Notes: generated from the letters alone by a model not told the origin. Positions 1 to 13,330 are shown, numbered from the stretch's first letter. The stretch: 64,000 nucleotides of DNA from Beta vulgaris subsp. vulgaris (GCF_026745355.1 NC_079206.1:3093800-3157799); one strand, 5' to 3'. Translations and numbers: made by a program.

Positions 1-451
1 AACTCTAGACTTTGTAAAAAAAAAAGATGGACAAAGTCACCATTTAATCCAACCTTAATTCCTATCTCGAACTTTTTTATCTACAAGACTACCAGAGTGA
101 CAATAGGATGTACTTCTTTAGGAACTTTTTTTGTTCAGGATTAGGAACATAGATTCTAGGCTTGGGCCTTTAGTATTAAACAGGCTCAACCTCTTTTACT
201 CCCATATTGGACCTTCGACAACAAATAAAAACCCGCATCCTCATAATTTTTGAATGACGAAAAAAGCCGACTACGCTCATTTGTTTTTCCCCACGAAAAC
301 ACGTCCCAATCCACTCAAACGCTATCATCAATGATCACAGATTTTGGAAGCTTTGGATATGGAGCACACAAACTCACTTATGGTCCAGACTATAATTCCA
401 CACTCAAAAGAGAGAGAAAGAAGAGAGAGAAAAAATTGAACGAGGTTGAAG
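1..451 (+). promoter_or_regulatory. 5' flank and leader of the PAM71-like gene
   Basis: No coding region is supported here. The stretch holds AT-rich upstream sequence and, near 400-440, a GA-rich leader typical of plant 5' UTRs. The first convincing start is the ATG pair at 452 and 455. A short open frame at 250-489 overlaps the true start in another frame, has no recognisable domain and is treated as chance. Confidence 0.4.
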
Positions 452-3400
452 ATGATGACGCTCTCAACATCTCCTTCATCTCTTTCTAGAAGTTTCGGAA
501 CCAGAAGAATTACGAATGGCGGAAGATCATTTGATCATACTTTCTCTTCTTTCTGCTTGCGTCGCCGAATTTCATGCTCATTTCAATGGAGGTTTTGTTT
601 TCAATTTTAACTTTATTTTTTTGTTTAAATTGAGGTTTTACTTTTAAATATGGTGAATTACGCTGTTCCGTTGTTCTAAGTGTTCAATTTCGTTGTATAC
701 TTCTCTTTTTTGTTTTAATTTGTTGATGAATTGATGACCGATGGTTAATTTAGAATATGATTATTGATTATGAATGAAAATTATGGTAGAATTGTTACTT
801 TTGTGAATGATTCGATATTTATTGCTTAAAGAAAACTATAAACTGCAATGTGACTTAGTTTATAGTTTATCTTACTCTTATACTGTAAACTGCAATCCGA
901 AATAGTTATTTTCTCTCTCCATATTCTGATCACTTGTTGTCGTTATTGAGAATTGTATCATTTATGTGTGGCATTGGGATGTTTCGACAATGTGAGAGGA
1001 ATTTTCTTTGGTGAAAGACCTTGTTATGTTTGTGTAAGATTATAGACTATTTGAGAGTTTTATTGACTTCGCATGTCGAGATTCGAGTGCTTAGAATAGA
1101 TTAGCTGAAATTGATAATAGTTGATCATTGTAGCTTAAATGAAAAGTTAGGTGATACTTTGTGGGTTTGAAAATGATAAGCTGGCTTTGAAGCTTTTAAG
1201 AGCCAATAGTAGCTGAAATTGATAAGCTTATTGGAAGGTGGATGGATGTTATAAAGAATGATTAATTTGAGAAGCTACATTCAATAACTGAAATTGATAA
1301 GCTAGACGAAAGTCGAAAGGGAGTTGAAAGTTAAAAAGTTTCTTGCCAACCCTTTTAATTCTAAAATCTAGCTTAGAAAGTTTAATGTAAGTAGGTAACC
1401 ATTAGTACTTACCAAACACTTCTAAATTGGAAGCTGAAATGGAGCTCTGAAGTATTTGCCAAAACAAAGCTTGGTCTGTTCTATTGCCATGAGCTTAACT
1501 TGTAGTGAGCAGAAGTGCTATCCCCACTTGGATGAAGACCTAATGTAGCGGATTTTACTTGTACAAAATAAGAAAAAATAGTAACTCATGTCATTCACCA
1601 GTTTAAAGGTCATTTGGGGGGGTGGGGGGGGTGGGGTGTTTGTCTCTTGACTTGGTCCTTGCCTGAGGTAGAATTTTTAGCCCGACTTCCTCACCAAAAA
1701 AAGAAAGAAAGATACCAAAGAGAAGTTGAGGTTTTTCTGTGACTTAGGTCGTGTTTAACAGGGGAGGAAGTCCTTTCTTTAATTTCCTTCTTTCATGGAT
1801 TAGTAGCGAAATTAGTCTGCAAATGAGTAGAGCTTGCTTGAGAGTGATGAATGGTAAGACTAGAGTAACCTTGTAATTTATAAAAGATGATTAGCTGACA
1901 TCAACTGGTGACTGTTTGGGAGAGTGTCTTTTTAATGAGATATTGAATGACTTTTAATAGGAGATTGGGTGATATGAGCAATGTATTGTGTATATAAAGT
2001 TTATTTGTTCTTTTATGTGAAATTGTACAAGGTTTCAGGGAAAGTGGAAGCTATTTCCCTGTTGTACACCTCAGTGATCAGTACCTTAGAGCGAACCATT
2101 CCAAATCGTGTAAAACCAGAATTATTACATAGTTTAGTTCCTTATGCCCCATTTGGATGTAGCAGTCAAATGGACAATTTCTAATTTTGTGCAAATTTGA
2201 GATGCTTACCTGAATTCAAGAGAGGAAGAATTTTCAACCATGAAAAAATAATGAAATTATCTTTGATGGAAATACTTTTCATCAGGCAATTGTCTGCTTT
2301 TTTTTCCTGAAATGGATCCTTAACATGACCAAGTGGTGAACTGAAAATGTGGTTTCTTGTTGGCTTTAGTTGATAAATCGTTTTTCCCATATCCTCTTTC
2401 TGTTAACATAGGAAATTATTAGACAAAAGTAGGATTAGCGTTACAACCATTATACATTAGAGAAACATCTGTGGCAAGTGGCGCATGATTGGAGCACAAA
2501 TGTACAGTTGTTTGGAATTTGGATACATAAGTGGATTGGAGGGATACAAGAAAGAAGAAAATTGATAAAATTAGATGTAACTTGAACTCTATCTACGAGT
2601 TCCTGGATTGTTGAAAATAACCTGTAAAATTAGACCTCCAGACTCCTTCCTTTTGCTTTCCCTTCATTCACATTCAAAGGATTTGGCTTTTGTAACTCAA
2701 ATTCTTATAGGGCTAAAGTTCAAATGTTTTCTTGCAGGGCTCTAAACAAGCTTTACAACCCTATGCAGAAAGAGGATTTTCGACTTTTTGCACAAAAAGC
2801 ACGGCAAGGGTCCAATCAGCTTGTAACTTTTCTTTATTATGCTTATTCTTGATTCTTCTTGTGAAGTTGCTATTTGGCTTGTCTAGTATTCGGCGTGTAA
2901 AATAAATTGTGGTAACTTTGCATTGCTTTTGTAGATTGATTCAATTCAGAAGATGATACAAAAATAAAAAAATCTGAATTAGATAGTGTAGTATTATCTG
3001 ACAATAATATTTGCCAATAGTTTATGTTGAGCTTGCTCATTTTAATCACTTAATATATAATTATTCATGTCCGCAATATATAAAATGTTTGGTGCTTGTT
3101 GAGTACATGGTCCATCGATGAATTTTCCGATTGTGTATCAACCATTTATTAGATTATCACCTCGTTGCTTATGATTCATTTTAGATTATCGAAGACTCAG
3201 TGTCTCCTCTCTCAAAACTGACCTCTATTAATGCCAGGTCATTAGCCTCTTCTCGTTGCATGTTAGAGCAATATAACTTGAATGTCAATTCGGATCAACT
3301 GATGCCTATGCGAATCTTTTTTTTGGTTAAAGGTTTAATGCTTCTGCAACATGTGACCTCTCAAATTATAGGTGTTGGTGTTAACTTTTATGTCATATGT

Positions 3401-6400
3401 TTATCTGACCCTTGCTCTAACTCTTGAAAAAGTTCTGTGCGATGGTTCTTTCTTGTACATTGCATTAGAACTCCCTCTAGATTTTAAGTTACCAGCATGT
3501 TACATGCAATGAATGCATTTGCCTATATTTTCAATATGCTGTTCCATAAATAATGTATAATCTGTTGCAGGAGTACAGGCTTGATGATAATGAGAATCAG
3601 TGTAGAACTGCAGACTTGTATAAAGATCGATATGTTTTTGGTGCTTCCGACCTCTCGACTTCAAATCAGTGCACACCAGATGAAACTGTTACTGCTATGG
3701 ACATATCAACCTCCTTTAAATCAACTCAGCAGTTGCTAAAGTTTGTCTTTCTCTTAGGGATACTCACAGTCCAGGGTGCTGAAAAAGCGAGTGCTACTTC
3801 AAATATTATGGACAACTTACAGTCAGCTAACTTCTTTGGAGACCTTAGTGACATTAGCACAGGTTTCGCTTCAGTTAGGAAAATCTCCCTGCAACTTTTG
3901 CAATTTGCAACTCGTATTAAGTTATTGTCAAACTAGACTATCTTCGGAAGTGATACTTAGTTTTAGGTGTAGGGAACCCAAAGCTTAACTCTTTGCAAAA
4001 TCATCAAAATTGTTTATTCCCTAAAAGCCCCTAAAATCTGCTTTTTTATTGTTAACTCCAGAAGCACACCCCCCCCCCCCTCTTCCTTTCACCCTCTTCC
4101 AAGGAATAAAAGAGAATATAAGGCAATAATATATTGGCGTTCTAATTCTTGCCATGATGAAAGATACTGTCTAGTATATTTTGTGCCTTATTTCTGCTAG
4201 TCATGGCTGCCTACAGTCTCCTTTATAATAACTTCTCCTTTGTGTCAATGTACATGGATCATTGTACTGAAGTACATGGATCATTTGCATCTCATATTAA
4301 TTTTGGTAAGCTAGTGATATATGTTCTTCTGCAGGCATTCTTGTTGATCTTCTTCTCTGAACTTGGGGACAAGACCTTCTTTATTGCGGTATGCACACAT
4401 AAATGAGTTAATGCCTTTTTGGTCAAGTTGATATGGTGCTGATAGGTTCTTTTTTCCCTTATATTTTTACTTCAAAGTATTTCCTCCCACTGTAGTATTC
4501 TATCTTAATTTCAGCCTGTTATCACTCTTCTTTCTGCAGAATAGAAATTCTCTATGCTGTATATTTTACAGTCTATTATCATTATCAATATTGAATAGTA
4601 TATGAAGCTAAAGAAGCAATTATTCATGACCAAAGCTTATGAAAGCCATACATTACTGAGTGTCGAAGGCATTGTAATAGTATGCCATCTCTGCATATCT
4701 TTCTGTCAGCCTTTACTCTTTATATTGAAGCTTAATGGATTTTGATGTTCCTGATGCATATTTTTGCTTCCTTGTTCAGGCATTATTAGCAGCCAGAAAT
4801 TCTGCCACAGTTGTTTTCGCCGGCACTTTTGGTGCACTTGCGTATGTTGTCTTGTCAATTTATGGTCCTAACATGTTATCTGCTTTAACAGTTCATTCTC
4901 TATGATCATGGTGCTTTGTCCTTTTACATGAAATTGTGTGAATGCTTCAAGAGGCTGGATTTTAAAACCTTAAAATCTTTTTTATATTGTGAGATTCACT
5001 ATTCAATACCATCAAGTAGATCAATCATGCCACAAAGAACTAGAATATACTTGATTTACTATGTTGATGAAGAGATTTATACTTTGAAGTTTGCTTCTTT
5101 GATTTTGGGTTCTATTTAACAATAATATCTGTGATTTGAACAGGATCATGACTATAATATCAGTGGTACTGGGAAGGACTTTTCACTATATTGATGGTGT
5201 CCTTCCTGTCAGGTAATGTCAACATGTTCTGATATATTTAAGGCATCAATGTGTTCTAATAAAAATTCCTATGAAATTTTGTACTGAACTTGTAAATGTG
5301 CATGTTTATCTTATCGAACTTTAGAGGCCTATTTCAATGGATCTTACATAAATATGACTTACTGGGGCTTAGCCGAATGTTGGAGGACAAACATGATCTG
5401 GAAGGTTGGAATAAAGATCCTCGGAAACCAGATGCTTCTTTTTGTTATCAAGTTAGAAGTTTTTAGAACACATTTGCGCATTCTCATAATGATACAGCAT
5501 TACTGAAAATAGGTTTTCACGTTGCTGTCTTGCTGCAATAAACATATTGATATGATGCACACTGATTCTGTCTAGACCCCTAGGGAAGTTAGAAAACTTG
5601 TGTGTCATACTGCTTTTATGTTAATTCTTCTCACAATAGCTCCACAATGTCAATTGAATTGCAGTTTTGCAGGGAGTGATTTGCCTATTGATGATATTGC
5701 TGCTGTCTGTCTCCTGGTAAGTTTTTATACTTTTAATGGCTTGATAATTAGGCTGCTTAATACATGTCCAGAATCTGTTGCTAAGTGAAGTGATGAAGTT
5801 TTCTTTAATCAATGTTTCAGGTGTATTTTGGGGTCACGACGCTGGTTGATGCCACTTCAAGTGACAGTCAAAAGGCAGAAGATGAACAGAAAGAGGTAGT
5901 TAATAAGTTATATGATTGATGTACAAAAATCAGAAATTTCTGGAAATCATGTGGGTTTAATATGAATGAATTATGAGCTGAACGTGTGGCTTATCTAATG
6001 TACCTTCACATGAAGATTATCTAACAGGATGAGGAGTGCTCTCAAACTTAATATTGATATGGTTTGAGGTAAACATAAGATAATGGCTCTAATACACCAA
6101 GTGCAAATGTTTATTCTTCATCTGCTTCTCTGTAAAATTTCGGCTGGTGTAAACTGTAATTAGCTACAGAACAGATGGACTACTTTTTGAAGCTATGATT
6201 GTGTCATGCAAATACACCCTAATGTATGTTTATAGTTCAGTTAAATCTGTCTTAAACAAAGTACGGTTTCCTGTGGCATCTTTCACTCTGCTGATTGGTT
6301 GCCAGTTTGCTTTTGTTTCCTTGTGGACTTTGTTGACCCTCTCCTTTGCTTGCCCAATTATCTTTCTTCCTTTAAAGGATAAAGGAACACAATGCTAAAG

Positions 6401-7663
6401 GACATAACTTCGGTTGTCTTTTGAACCAGGCTGAGCTGGCAGTTTCAGAATTTTCTGGAAATGGTTCTGGGATCTTAGCTGCTGCTAGCACAATTGCAAG
6501 TACATTTGCATTGGTTTTTGTTGCTGAATGGGGTGACAAATCATTCTTCTCAACTATAGGTGAGTTTACTGTGTGATCTAATTTGAGATGGAAACTAGTA
6601 GATAAGCTTACTAGTTGCAAAAAATGAATTTCTGACCTTTTGTTGCCAGTATTTTTGCTGCCTTTTGATTATAATTGGATTTATGTCAGAAACAATGATT
6701 GCTAATGAATCAATTTGTTACACTTTTGTAGCGCTTGCTGCTGCCTCATCACCTCTTGGAGTCGTAGGTGGAGCGTTTGCTGGTCATGGAGTAGCAACAT
6801 TGGTAATTTTTTTCAAGTTACATAATGTAATCAGCAATTCAGCAGCTTCAAAATTCTATACTGGGATTTAGTTATGTTTTTTCATCAAATTTCATGTGAT
6901 CTGATGGCAAGAAAAACAGATTCAGTGATGCTTCTTTGTCTGATATGTTTGGAAAACTGTGTTTGGAACTATAGCCAAGAACTAAAATCTTGTCCAATGA
7001 AATTGGTCCATTTCCAGCTTTTGTTTTTTCCGCTAAAACGATTAATATGAAGTAAATTACTTGCTCGACTTCAAGTCTCTCGCTCAAGTACTTATTCAGT
7101 TGTCTAATTGCAGCTAGCTGTAGCCGGGGGATCTCTACTTGGTAGCTTCTTGTCTGAAAAAGTGAGTGTTCGATCCATTTCATAATTATCAATCACCCGT
7201 TGAAATCAATTCCCTCTCGCAATAAGCCCCCATCCCAAATAAGCAATGATCACATTTTCTATAGACGCACATAAAAAGGCCAAATTTACATCTCTTTTTG
7301 ATTTATTGTACCACTGTCCTTTACTTTTACGATTTGTTTGGTAGTTTATAAATAATGATGGTATTGAAAATATATTTGTACATAATCTTGTAGCAGAAAC
7401 TACATGGTAATGCAAATTAGTGAAGAAAAAAGGGTATCAAGGGTTGGACAAACAACCTTGCACATTGACATGATATTTTTCCTCACAAAAATACACATAA
7501 TTAATTACCGTTGCACTGTACCATCAAAATTATGCTTTACAAGCTCTATTGTTTAATGATTTACACCGAGTTCTGATCTGATGTATAGGTCATTTCGTAC
7601 GTTGGAGGTGTTCTTTTTCTACTTTTTGCCTGCATAACATTGATCGAGATAATCCAAGGTTAG
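452..7663 (+). CDS. PAM71: GDT1/UPF0016 family cation transporter, chloroplastic (PAM71-like), 12 exons
   Basis: Exons: 452-591, 2738-2822, 3571-3873, 4335-4388, 4780-4841, 5144-5212, 5665-5716, 5821-5895, 6430-6559, 6732-6802, 7114-7161 and 7589-7663. All phases agree and give 387 residues. The protein has a Ser/Arg-rich N-terminus that looks like a chloroplast transit peptide. It then has a hydrophobic stretch near residue 130 and two copies of the family signature: ELGDKT at about 185-190 and EWGDKS at about 313-318. Each signature is followed by hydrophobic helices, and an acidic Lys/Glu-rich loop separates the two halves. This is the UPF0016 (GDT1) fold. PAM71 in Arabidopsis is a thylakoid Mn2+/Ca2+ transporter needed for photosystem II manganese supply, and that role is inferred here from the family. 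Stretches such as SDLPIDDIAAVCLL and AAASSPLGV match the chloroplast PAM71 type from memory. The related envelope paralogue CMT1 is the main alternative. Confidence 0.9.
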
Positions 7664-8851
7664 ACACTCCCCATTTGTATATTAGGATGAATAGTCCTAT
7701 GTTGCCAATTTGTAGAAGAGCAGCATGGATTCTTTCTAACAAAGACCGTTTATTTCAGTGTAAATTCTCTCATTATTCTTTGTTGCATTAAACTTCATTT
7801 GGTTAATTTTAAATTTACCTCATGACTCTTTCTGCCCTGATGTAGATGATACCTCATGTTTGTTATTTGTATATTACATGATTCTGGAGTTGCTTTGTGG
7901 GTATATATAAAATAGACCACCACTATAATAGCACTATAGCAGTATGGCTGCATGTATTTGAATCATGTTGCATGGTTTTTATGACTCCGACCCATAGGAG
8001 TAAATGAATTTCTGTAAGATATCACCCTATGTGGCTATGTAGGTAACGACTGATCTTCTATATATATAATGTTGCATGGTTTTTATGACTCCGACCCATA
8101 GTAAATGAATTTCTGGAAGATACCACCCTATGTGGCTGTGTAGATAACAACTGATCTTCTATATATATAATGTGTCGCATGCTTAAATGATAGTGAGGTT
8201 GTTCCGATGTTGTCGTGGTAGCAGTATCAGTAATCCTTGTAAAACTTTACTAATTGCCTCATCGATCCATTATAACCCAACTAATAATTATCAGTAGCAT
8301 CATTTAAGCATTGTCCTTAACTGGCATTACACACATCAACATTATGAGATGCATGGCGTGATGGCATAAAGAATTTTTGTATATAGATTAACAGTGACCG
8401 TTGAATTCGGGTGATCTTACACTTGAGATAATTACGTGTTGTTATAGATTTTTTTAGTGCGTTGCTTGAGCACCGAAATTTTATTGATTAAGAATGACAT
8501 AACGTTGAAGTTGAAGGAATATGTTAAGATTGTACTTAAAATACTAAAATGGGAAAACATAATAGGAGACCAGAAACCAGTAGAATATGTAATATGTTCT
8601 GTGCTCTATATATATATATATATGTATTCCATATTTGTCCTGTGGTACTTTGGTTTTGGTTTGACATAAAGAAGTTGCTCGGACCACTCACCACAGGTCC
8701 ACAGGTCCACAGGCTCATGCAGATACATCTATTTGATAATTCATTGAAAAATAGATATTGGCAAATTCACTTTAGATCTACGGTTTTCTTTATGTACCTT
8801 TTCTTTGTATTAAAAAAAAATCTCAAAGTAGTGTATCAAGATGGGCTATTA
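7664..8851. other. 3' flank of PAM71-like gene, no gene seen
   Basis: This is AT-rich downstream sequence, presumably holding the 3' UTR. The only structure I recognise is the 104-bp direct tandem duplication at 7966-8170. A short TA microsatellite lies near 8609-8622. The open frames around 8457-8989 have no domain and run into MITE sequence. Confidence 0.4.
7966..8170. repeat. Direct tandem duplication, about 104 bp x 2
   Basis: The segment starting TGTTGCATGGTTTTTATGAC at 7966 is repeated head-to-tail from 8070. The second copy differs by a short deletion (loss of AGG) and a few substitutions. Both copies end in the same CTTCTATATATATAATG run. No coding meaning is seen. Confidence 0.85.
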
Positions 8852-9460
8852 TTCTTTCCGTCTCATAATATAGTGCTCATAAACCTTTTTTGGTGTTCCC
8901 AAAATATTGTGCTTGTTTTCTTTTTTATTACTCCTTCCGTTTCAAAATATAAGTCGTTTAATGTTTTTGCACATAGATTAAGAATTTAGTTAATTTTAGT
9001 TAGATTTACATGGGTAATAAGAATTGACATTAAATATTGTATTGATAATACAAAATAACCTATAAGCTTATCTTGATAATATAAAATTGCATTTAATCTT
9101 ACATTGATATTGTAGAATGCCTTATATTTTGAAACAAATTCTTTTAGCTAAAATGCCTTATAATTTGAAACAGAGGGAGTAATGTGCTTGTACTAAATTA
9201 TTTTCAATTTCTATACAAACTTTCCAAAATACACTACTTTTCTTTCAAAATATGTGTCCCTATTTATTGTTTTGCACCAAATAGTCATTAGTTTTTGATT
9301 TTTTTAAAAGGAATAATAAAATAAAGAACTAGTTCTAAGACAAAAGTAACATATAAACACTTTCTTAAATATTCTTTTTGAGAAATCCTATTACTTCTTT
9401 TATTTTCCTTAGTTTCCGTGAAAAATGAAAAGTGAGCACTATATTATGAACGGAAGGAGT
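8852..9460. mobile_element. Stowaway-type MITE (outer), interrupted by another MITE
   Basis: The left end reads TTCTTTCCGTCTCATAATAT and continues to TAGTGCTCA. The right end is its inverted copy, TGAGCACTATATTATGAACG followed by GAAGGAG. TA flanks both ends, as expected for Tc1/mariner-derived Stowaway elements. A complete second MITE (8931-9179) sits inside, so this one inserted first. Confidence 0.75.
8931..9179. mobile_element. Stowaway-type MITE, 249 bp, copy 1 (nested)
   Basis: The terminal inverted repeats start CTCCTTCCGTTTCAAAATAT and end in AGAGGGAG, with TA on both sides. The element is nearly identical in length and sequence to the copy at 10994-11242. It carries no coding capacity and was presumably mobilised by a mariner-like transposase elsewhere. 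Confidence 0.85.
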
Positions 9461-9474
9461 ATTTAGGAACGAAG

Positions 9475-9730
9475 TTCCTTCCGTCCCAAAATATAGTTCC
9501 CATTTCATTTTGCACAGTCTCCAAGACGTACCTTTGACCTACGATATTTTCTATTTCTTATTAGTAAAAAATATAAAACGTTGATATTACGAATTTATAT
9601 ATTGAGACGAATCTAACAAGACCCCTCATGAATATGTTTTTTTGTATACATTAGTAAGAATATTTGGTCAAAGTTTTTAAAATTTGACTCTCAAAATAGA
9701 GATGGAAACTATATTTTGAGACGGAGGGAG
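9475..9730. mobile_element. Stowaway-type MITE, about 255 bp
   Basis: The left end, TTCCTTCCGTCCCAAAATAT followed by AGTT, is mirrored at the right by AACTATATTTTGAGACGGAG followed by GGAG and then TA. It lies about 15 bp from the outer MITE at 8852-9460, so three MITEs are clustered in under 900 bp. Confidence 0.75.
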
Positions 9731-10993
9731 TAGTATTCTTTACTAGCACTTGGCCTATAATACTGATTTGAGCGAGCATTAATAAAAAAGAAAATAATTA
9801 AATGAGGAGTTCATAATATTAATTAGTGGGTAAACGGCATATAAAGCACCAAACACATTGGTCCCCTCAAAAGAAAAAGCACCAAACACCTTGGGATTTG
9901 TGATGACTATAAGTGGGAAAGAATCAAAGAATATGTTGGTCGTTGGAAATTCAAGAGACTAAAGAAGAATAAAGCTAGCTCGAGTGGTCGTATTGATGAA
10001 ATGGAGGGTGTGGTTTTTGCTGAACCATCCGAATTTCCTCTTTTCTGTAATGTCCATCCAAATATGTCGTGAGAATTAGTGAGATTGGAAGGGTCACTAT
10101 ATCAAATGAATGGCTTCGGTTTACGAGCAGATTAGATTTACGTAAGATTAACTCGTTTAATTAGAGAATATTAGATTAACTTGTTTAATTAGAGCAGATT
10201 AGATTCGCGTAAGATTAACTCGTTTGTGAGATTATGTTCAGAAACATTCACAATGGAATTTTTAGAACTTATTGTTAAGGCAAAGGAAAGTTTATCTTAC
10301 TCTTTTGTGAGATTATGTTCAGATGAATTCACAATGGAATTTTTATAACTTATTGTTAAGTCAAAGAAAACTTTTTATCTTATGGTGCTCAATTTGGGGA
10401 AAATCACCTATTATGTGGGATTTATTTGCAATTATCTATTTTTTTTTTAATAAGTTCATTCCCATTTCAATAAAAACTTTCTAAAGTAAGTTAACCTCAA
10501 TTCAAACTAGGTGTCCCTTCAATTAAGAAGGGAGCTTTTATAGTGCATAGCACACCCGGATATGAGGAGGCCATCAAACTATTTGCAATTATCTATTGTG
10601 GGTCATCAATTTATGAATATAAATAAACGGAATTACCTATGAGAATAAATTAAAATTACTTAATAAAATGATTAAAATAATGTCAATGTCTATATGGTGT
10701 GAATGTTACATTCATTTGATGCACTAACTATACGTAGACTGCAATCTAGTGGAATAAACATTAATACAAATTTTTTTTTTATTTGAAGGGATGACAAGTA
10801 CAATTTTTGTTGTTCAAGAATTAAGAGAAGGAATATCTTATATTGAATGATCTAATAATAACTTCTTATCTCTTGAGAAGAAGTCTACTAGTTTAGTAAT
10901 AACTTCTAATTAGTTTTTAGGTTCGAGTCATATCTCGATTTAGTGATTAAGACTAATATATAAGCTTTAAGTCATAGGATTGAATGTTATATA
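9731..10993. other. Intergenic AT-rich stretch, no gene seen
   Basis: No open frame with a domain is visible. The segment contains a diverged direct duplication near 10226-10380, where GTGAGATTATGTTCAGA is followed by CACAATGGAATTTTTA in both halves. A related shorter duplication (GCAGATTAGATT ... TAAGATTAACTCG) lies just upstream at about 10125-10225. Confidence 0.5.
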
Positions 10994-11242
10994 CTCCCTC
11001 CGTTTCAAAATATAAGTCGTTTAAGGTTTTTGCACATAGATTAAGAATTTAGTTAATTTTAGTTAGATTTACATGGGTAATAAGAATTGACATTAAATAT
11101 TGTATTGATAATACAAAATAACCTATAAGCTTATCTTGATAATATAAAATTGCATTTAATCTTACATTGATATTGTAGAATGCCTTATATTTTGAAACAA
11201 ATTCTTTTAGCTAAAATGCCTTATAATTTGAAATAGAGGGAG
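10994..11242. mobile_element. Stowaway-type MITE, 249 bp, copy 2
   Basis: Its left end is CTCCCTCCGTTTCAAAATAT, with TA flanks at 10992-10993 and 11243-11244. The body is almost identical to the nested copy at 8931-9179 and has exactly the same length, which indicates recent amplification of one source element. Confidence 0.87.
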
Positions 11243-12096
11243 TAATGATTTTTTTTTGTGTGTATATTATATAGAGGTAAACACCCTAAAAACGCCACGT
11301 GACAACATTTCTTCCATAGGAACGCAAATATAATAGAGTAGATGAGATCAACTTGACTTTTCTATTGAAAATCTGGGTTATATTATTTGTTAATTTTTTT
11401 GAAAGATGGAATTACGGAATAGTTAATGTGAGATTAGAATCTATTATTAAAATAATGAAGATACAATAAAAAAAATTACTAGCTTACTAGCCGACTATAT
11501 TGATATGTCAAAGTGATAAGAAAATTACTTTTTTATTCAAAAAGTGATAAATAAAGTTATAATTAGTGCTTTAAGGTAATCAATTTATATACTGAAAAGT
11601 CTTGATGGAAAACGTCTTTTATGTTTTTTAATTTGGAACACAAATGGAATGCGAGACTATATAATAATGTTGAGTAAAAAGCCATCTTTTGAAATGTGTG
11701 GTGAAATGAAAATACTTCTAATGTTTGTACCAAGAGTGTACACATCAGAGAAGATCGCATCCTAAATCGCATATTCTTTGTGGAAAAGCATTTGAAAAAA
11801 GGCACCATCTCCACCATATTTGTATGTTATGCTCACTACTACTCACTAGGATATGATGTTAAGCAAATGGACATAAATTTCTTAGCATTAATGTGAATGG
11901 AGGAATAAAGAATTTCATATCTAGAGTGCTGGCAAAACTCATTTTTAGAACTACTTTTGCCTTTAAATATAAACCAGTCAATCTACCTTTGATACTTGCT
12001 TGCTCTTACTTTTATCATTCCTAGGATTTTGGCGAAGGCACCTCTTTTTTTTTTCTTTTGTTCTTCTCTTTTTTGGCAAAGGTTACACAAAGAGAA
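11243..12096. other. Intergenic sequence, no gene seen
   Basis: AT-rich sequence with no recognisable domain on either strand. The 84-codon open frame on the - strand at 11563-11817 has no family features and is not called as a gene. Confidence 0.4.
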
Positions 12097-12410
12097 CTAG
12101 GCACACAAAAGGAGGCCCTTCCTAGCTTGTGTTGCTAGAGTATGGGGCTTGTGAACTACGGACCTATGCACTTTTGTAATAGAACAAAAGGAAAGTAGGC
12201 ACGCAAAACTAAGGATATTATTCACGAACGAACAATAACGAGCATCCGCATGGTTTGGATGACTCAACATAGAAATAACTGTCTTGGAATCCGTTCGGAT
12301 GATGACTAAAGATGAAATGTATCGAGCCTGTTGGAGACCCACCTAAACAGCTAAAATTTCATCATGTATAGCATCAATCGCAAAAACATGCTTAGCACCT
12401 TCCACCCCTT
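12097..12410 (-). pseudogene. RNase H (RVT_3-type) fragment of a LINE-like element
   Basis: On the - strand the frame reads AIDAIHDEILAV, then one in-frame stop, then VGLQQARY ... RTDSKTVISML ... LATQARKGLL. That is the middle and C-terminal part of a plant LINE RNase H domain, including the RTDS strand and the final His-containing helix. The stop and the missing N-terminal part show that it is dead. It lies downstream, in element orientation, of a second RNase H fragment, so two insertions or a rearrangement are involved. Confidence 0.7.
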
Positions 12411-12639
12411 TGGTTATCAAGAGAAAACAATTGGTGTCGACTTGTTGAAAGACTCCAACAAAGGCAATTTAATAATTTTATTGGTTGAGATAGTGTTAAA
12501 TTACGATCTAGCTGGTATAAGATTTTTCTCTTTGGTATCAAGTTAGAATTTCTTTTTATTAGTAAAGAAAAACTTAGGAAAACACCCCGCAATCAAGGGG
12601 CTATCCTAAAACATCCTTACAAATGATAAGAGAAAAATC

Positions 12640-13330
12640 ACGACAATAAGGAGGGAAAAATTACAAAAGCGAAGAACAATACTGCCCCTTATGAGCCATG
12701 AAATTTGCCGCTTTGGTAACCTACTTGTAAATGTGAAAAACCCGAAATTCTTCAAACCTCAAGATATCCAAACTTGCATCAGAAATAATATAATTAATTT
12801 CTCGATAAACTTTACAAATAAACTTAATAGAGTTAATAACAGGAAGATTATCCCCCTAAATAATCAATTTTTTAATATCGAGAGAAAGCGCACCTTTAAT
12901 ACCCTCTCTTAAACCCCAAGCTTCAACTTGAGAATAGATGGATAAGACTCCGGAGACTTAGCACCAGAAAGCGACATTGTCCCTATTTCAACTCTGATAA
13001 CAAAATCAAAGGATGAATTACCATTAGTAATTTTAGAACCATCAATGAGCTTACAAAAGATCAAAGGAGGAGAGGTCCAGAAAAGATTCGCCCCTAATCT
13101 ATAAACCTTAGGAAGATTAGAAGCACTATTAAAAGGACCAAAAGAAGGAAGCAAACAAGAGACATTGGCTTTAAACCAAATACTCGCAAATTTATTAATG
13201 ATAAATGAGGCTTGGTAAGGGAAAACACTATCATCATTAAAACTAGCCTTGTTTCAAAAATACCAGACAAACCACCAGACTATCGCAAATGCACATATAT
13301 CATCCAAAGTAATAACAATGTGACAATTCT
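12640..13330 (-). pseudogene. LINE remnant: zf-RVT tail plus RNase H domain, decayed
   Basis: Reading on the - strand from about 13290, IIWWFVWYF and NKASFNDD resemble the zf-RVT linker that follows reverse transcriptase in plant LINEs. FCKLIDGSKITNGNSSF follows and is the start of an RNase H fold, where the usual N-V-D-G is degraded to LIDG. After a frame break the text continues with LIIWGDNLPVINSIK and ends at TKAANFMAHKG, the usual end of the domain. Stops and frameshifts make it a pseudogene. No reverse transcriptase core remains between it and the ORF1 piece upstream. Confidence 0.65.

Noticed and set aside
250..489. 79-codon open frame at the left edge
   Set aside because: It overlaps the PAM71-like start in another frame, has no domain, and its end is GA-rich leader sequence.
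5665..5716. PAM71-like exon starting at 5673
   Set aside because: It gives an immediate in-frame stop, while 5665 keeps phase and family sequence.
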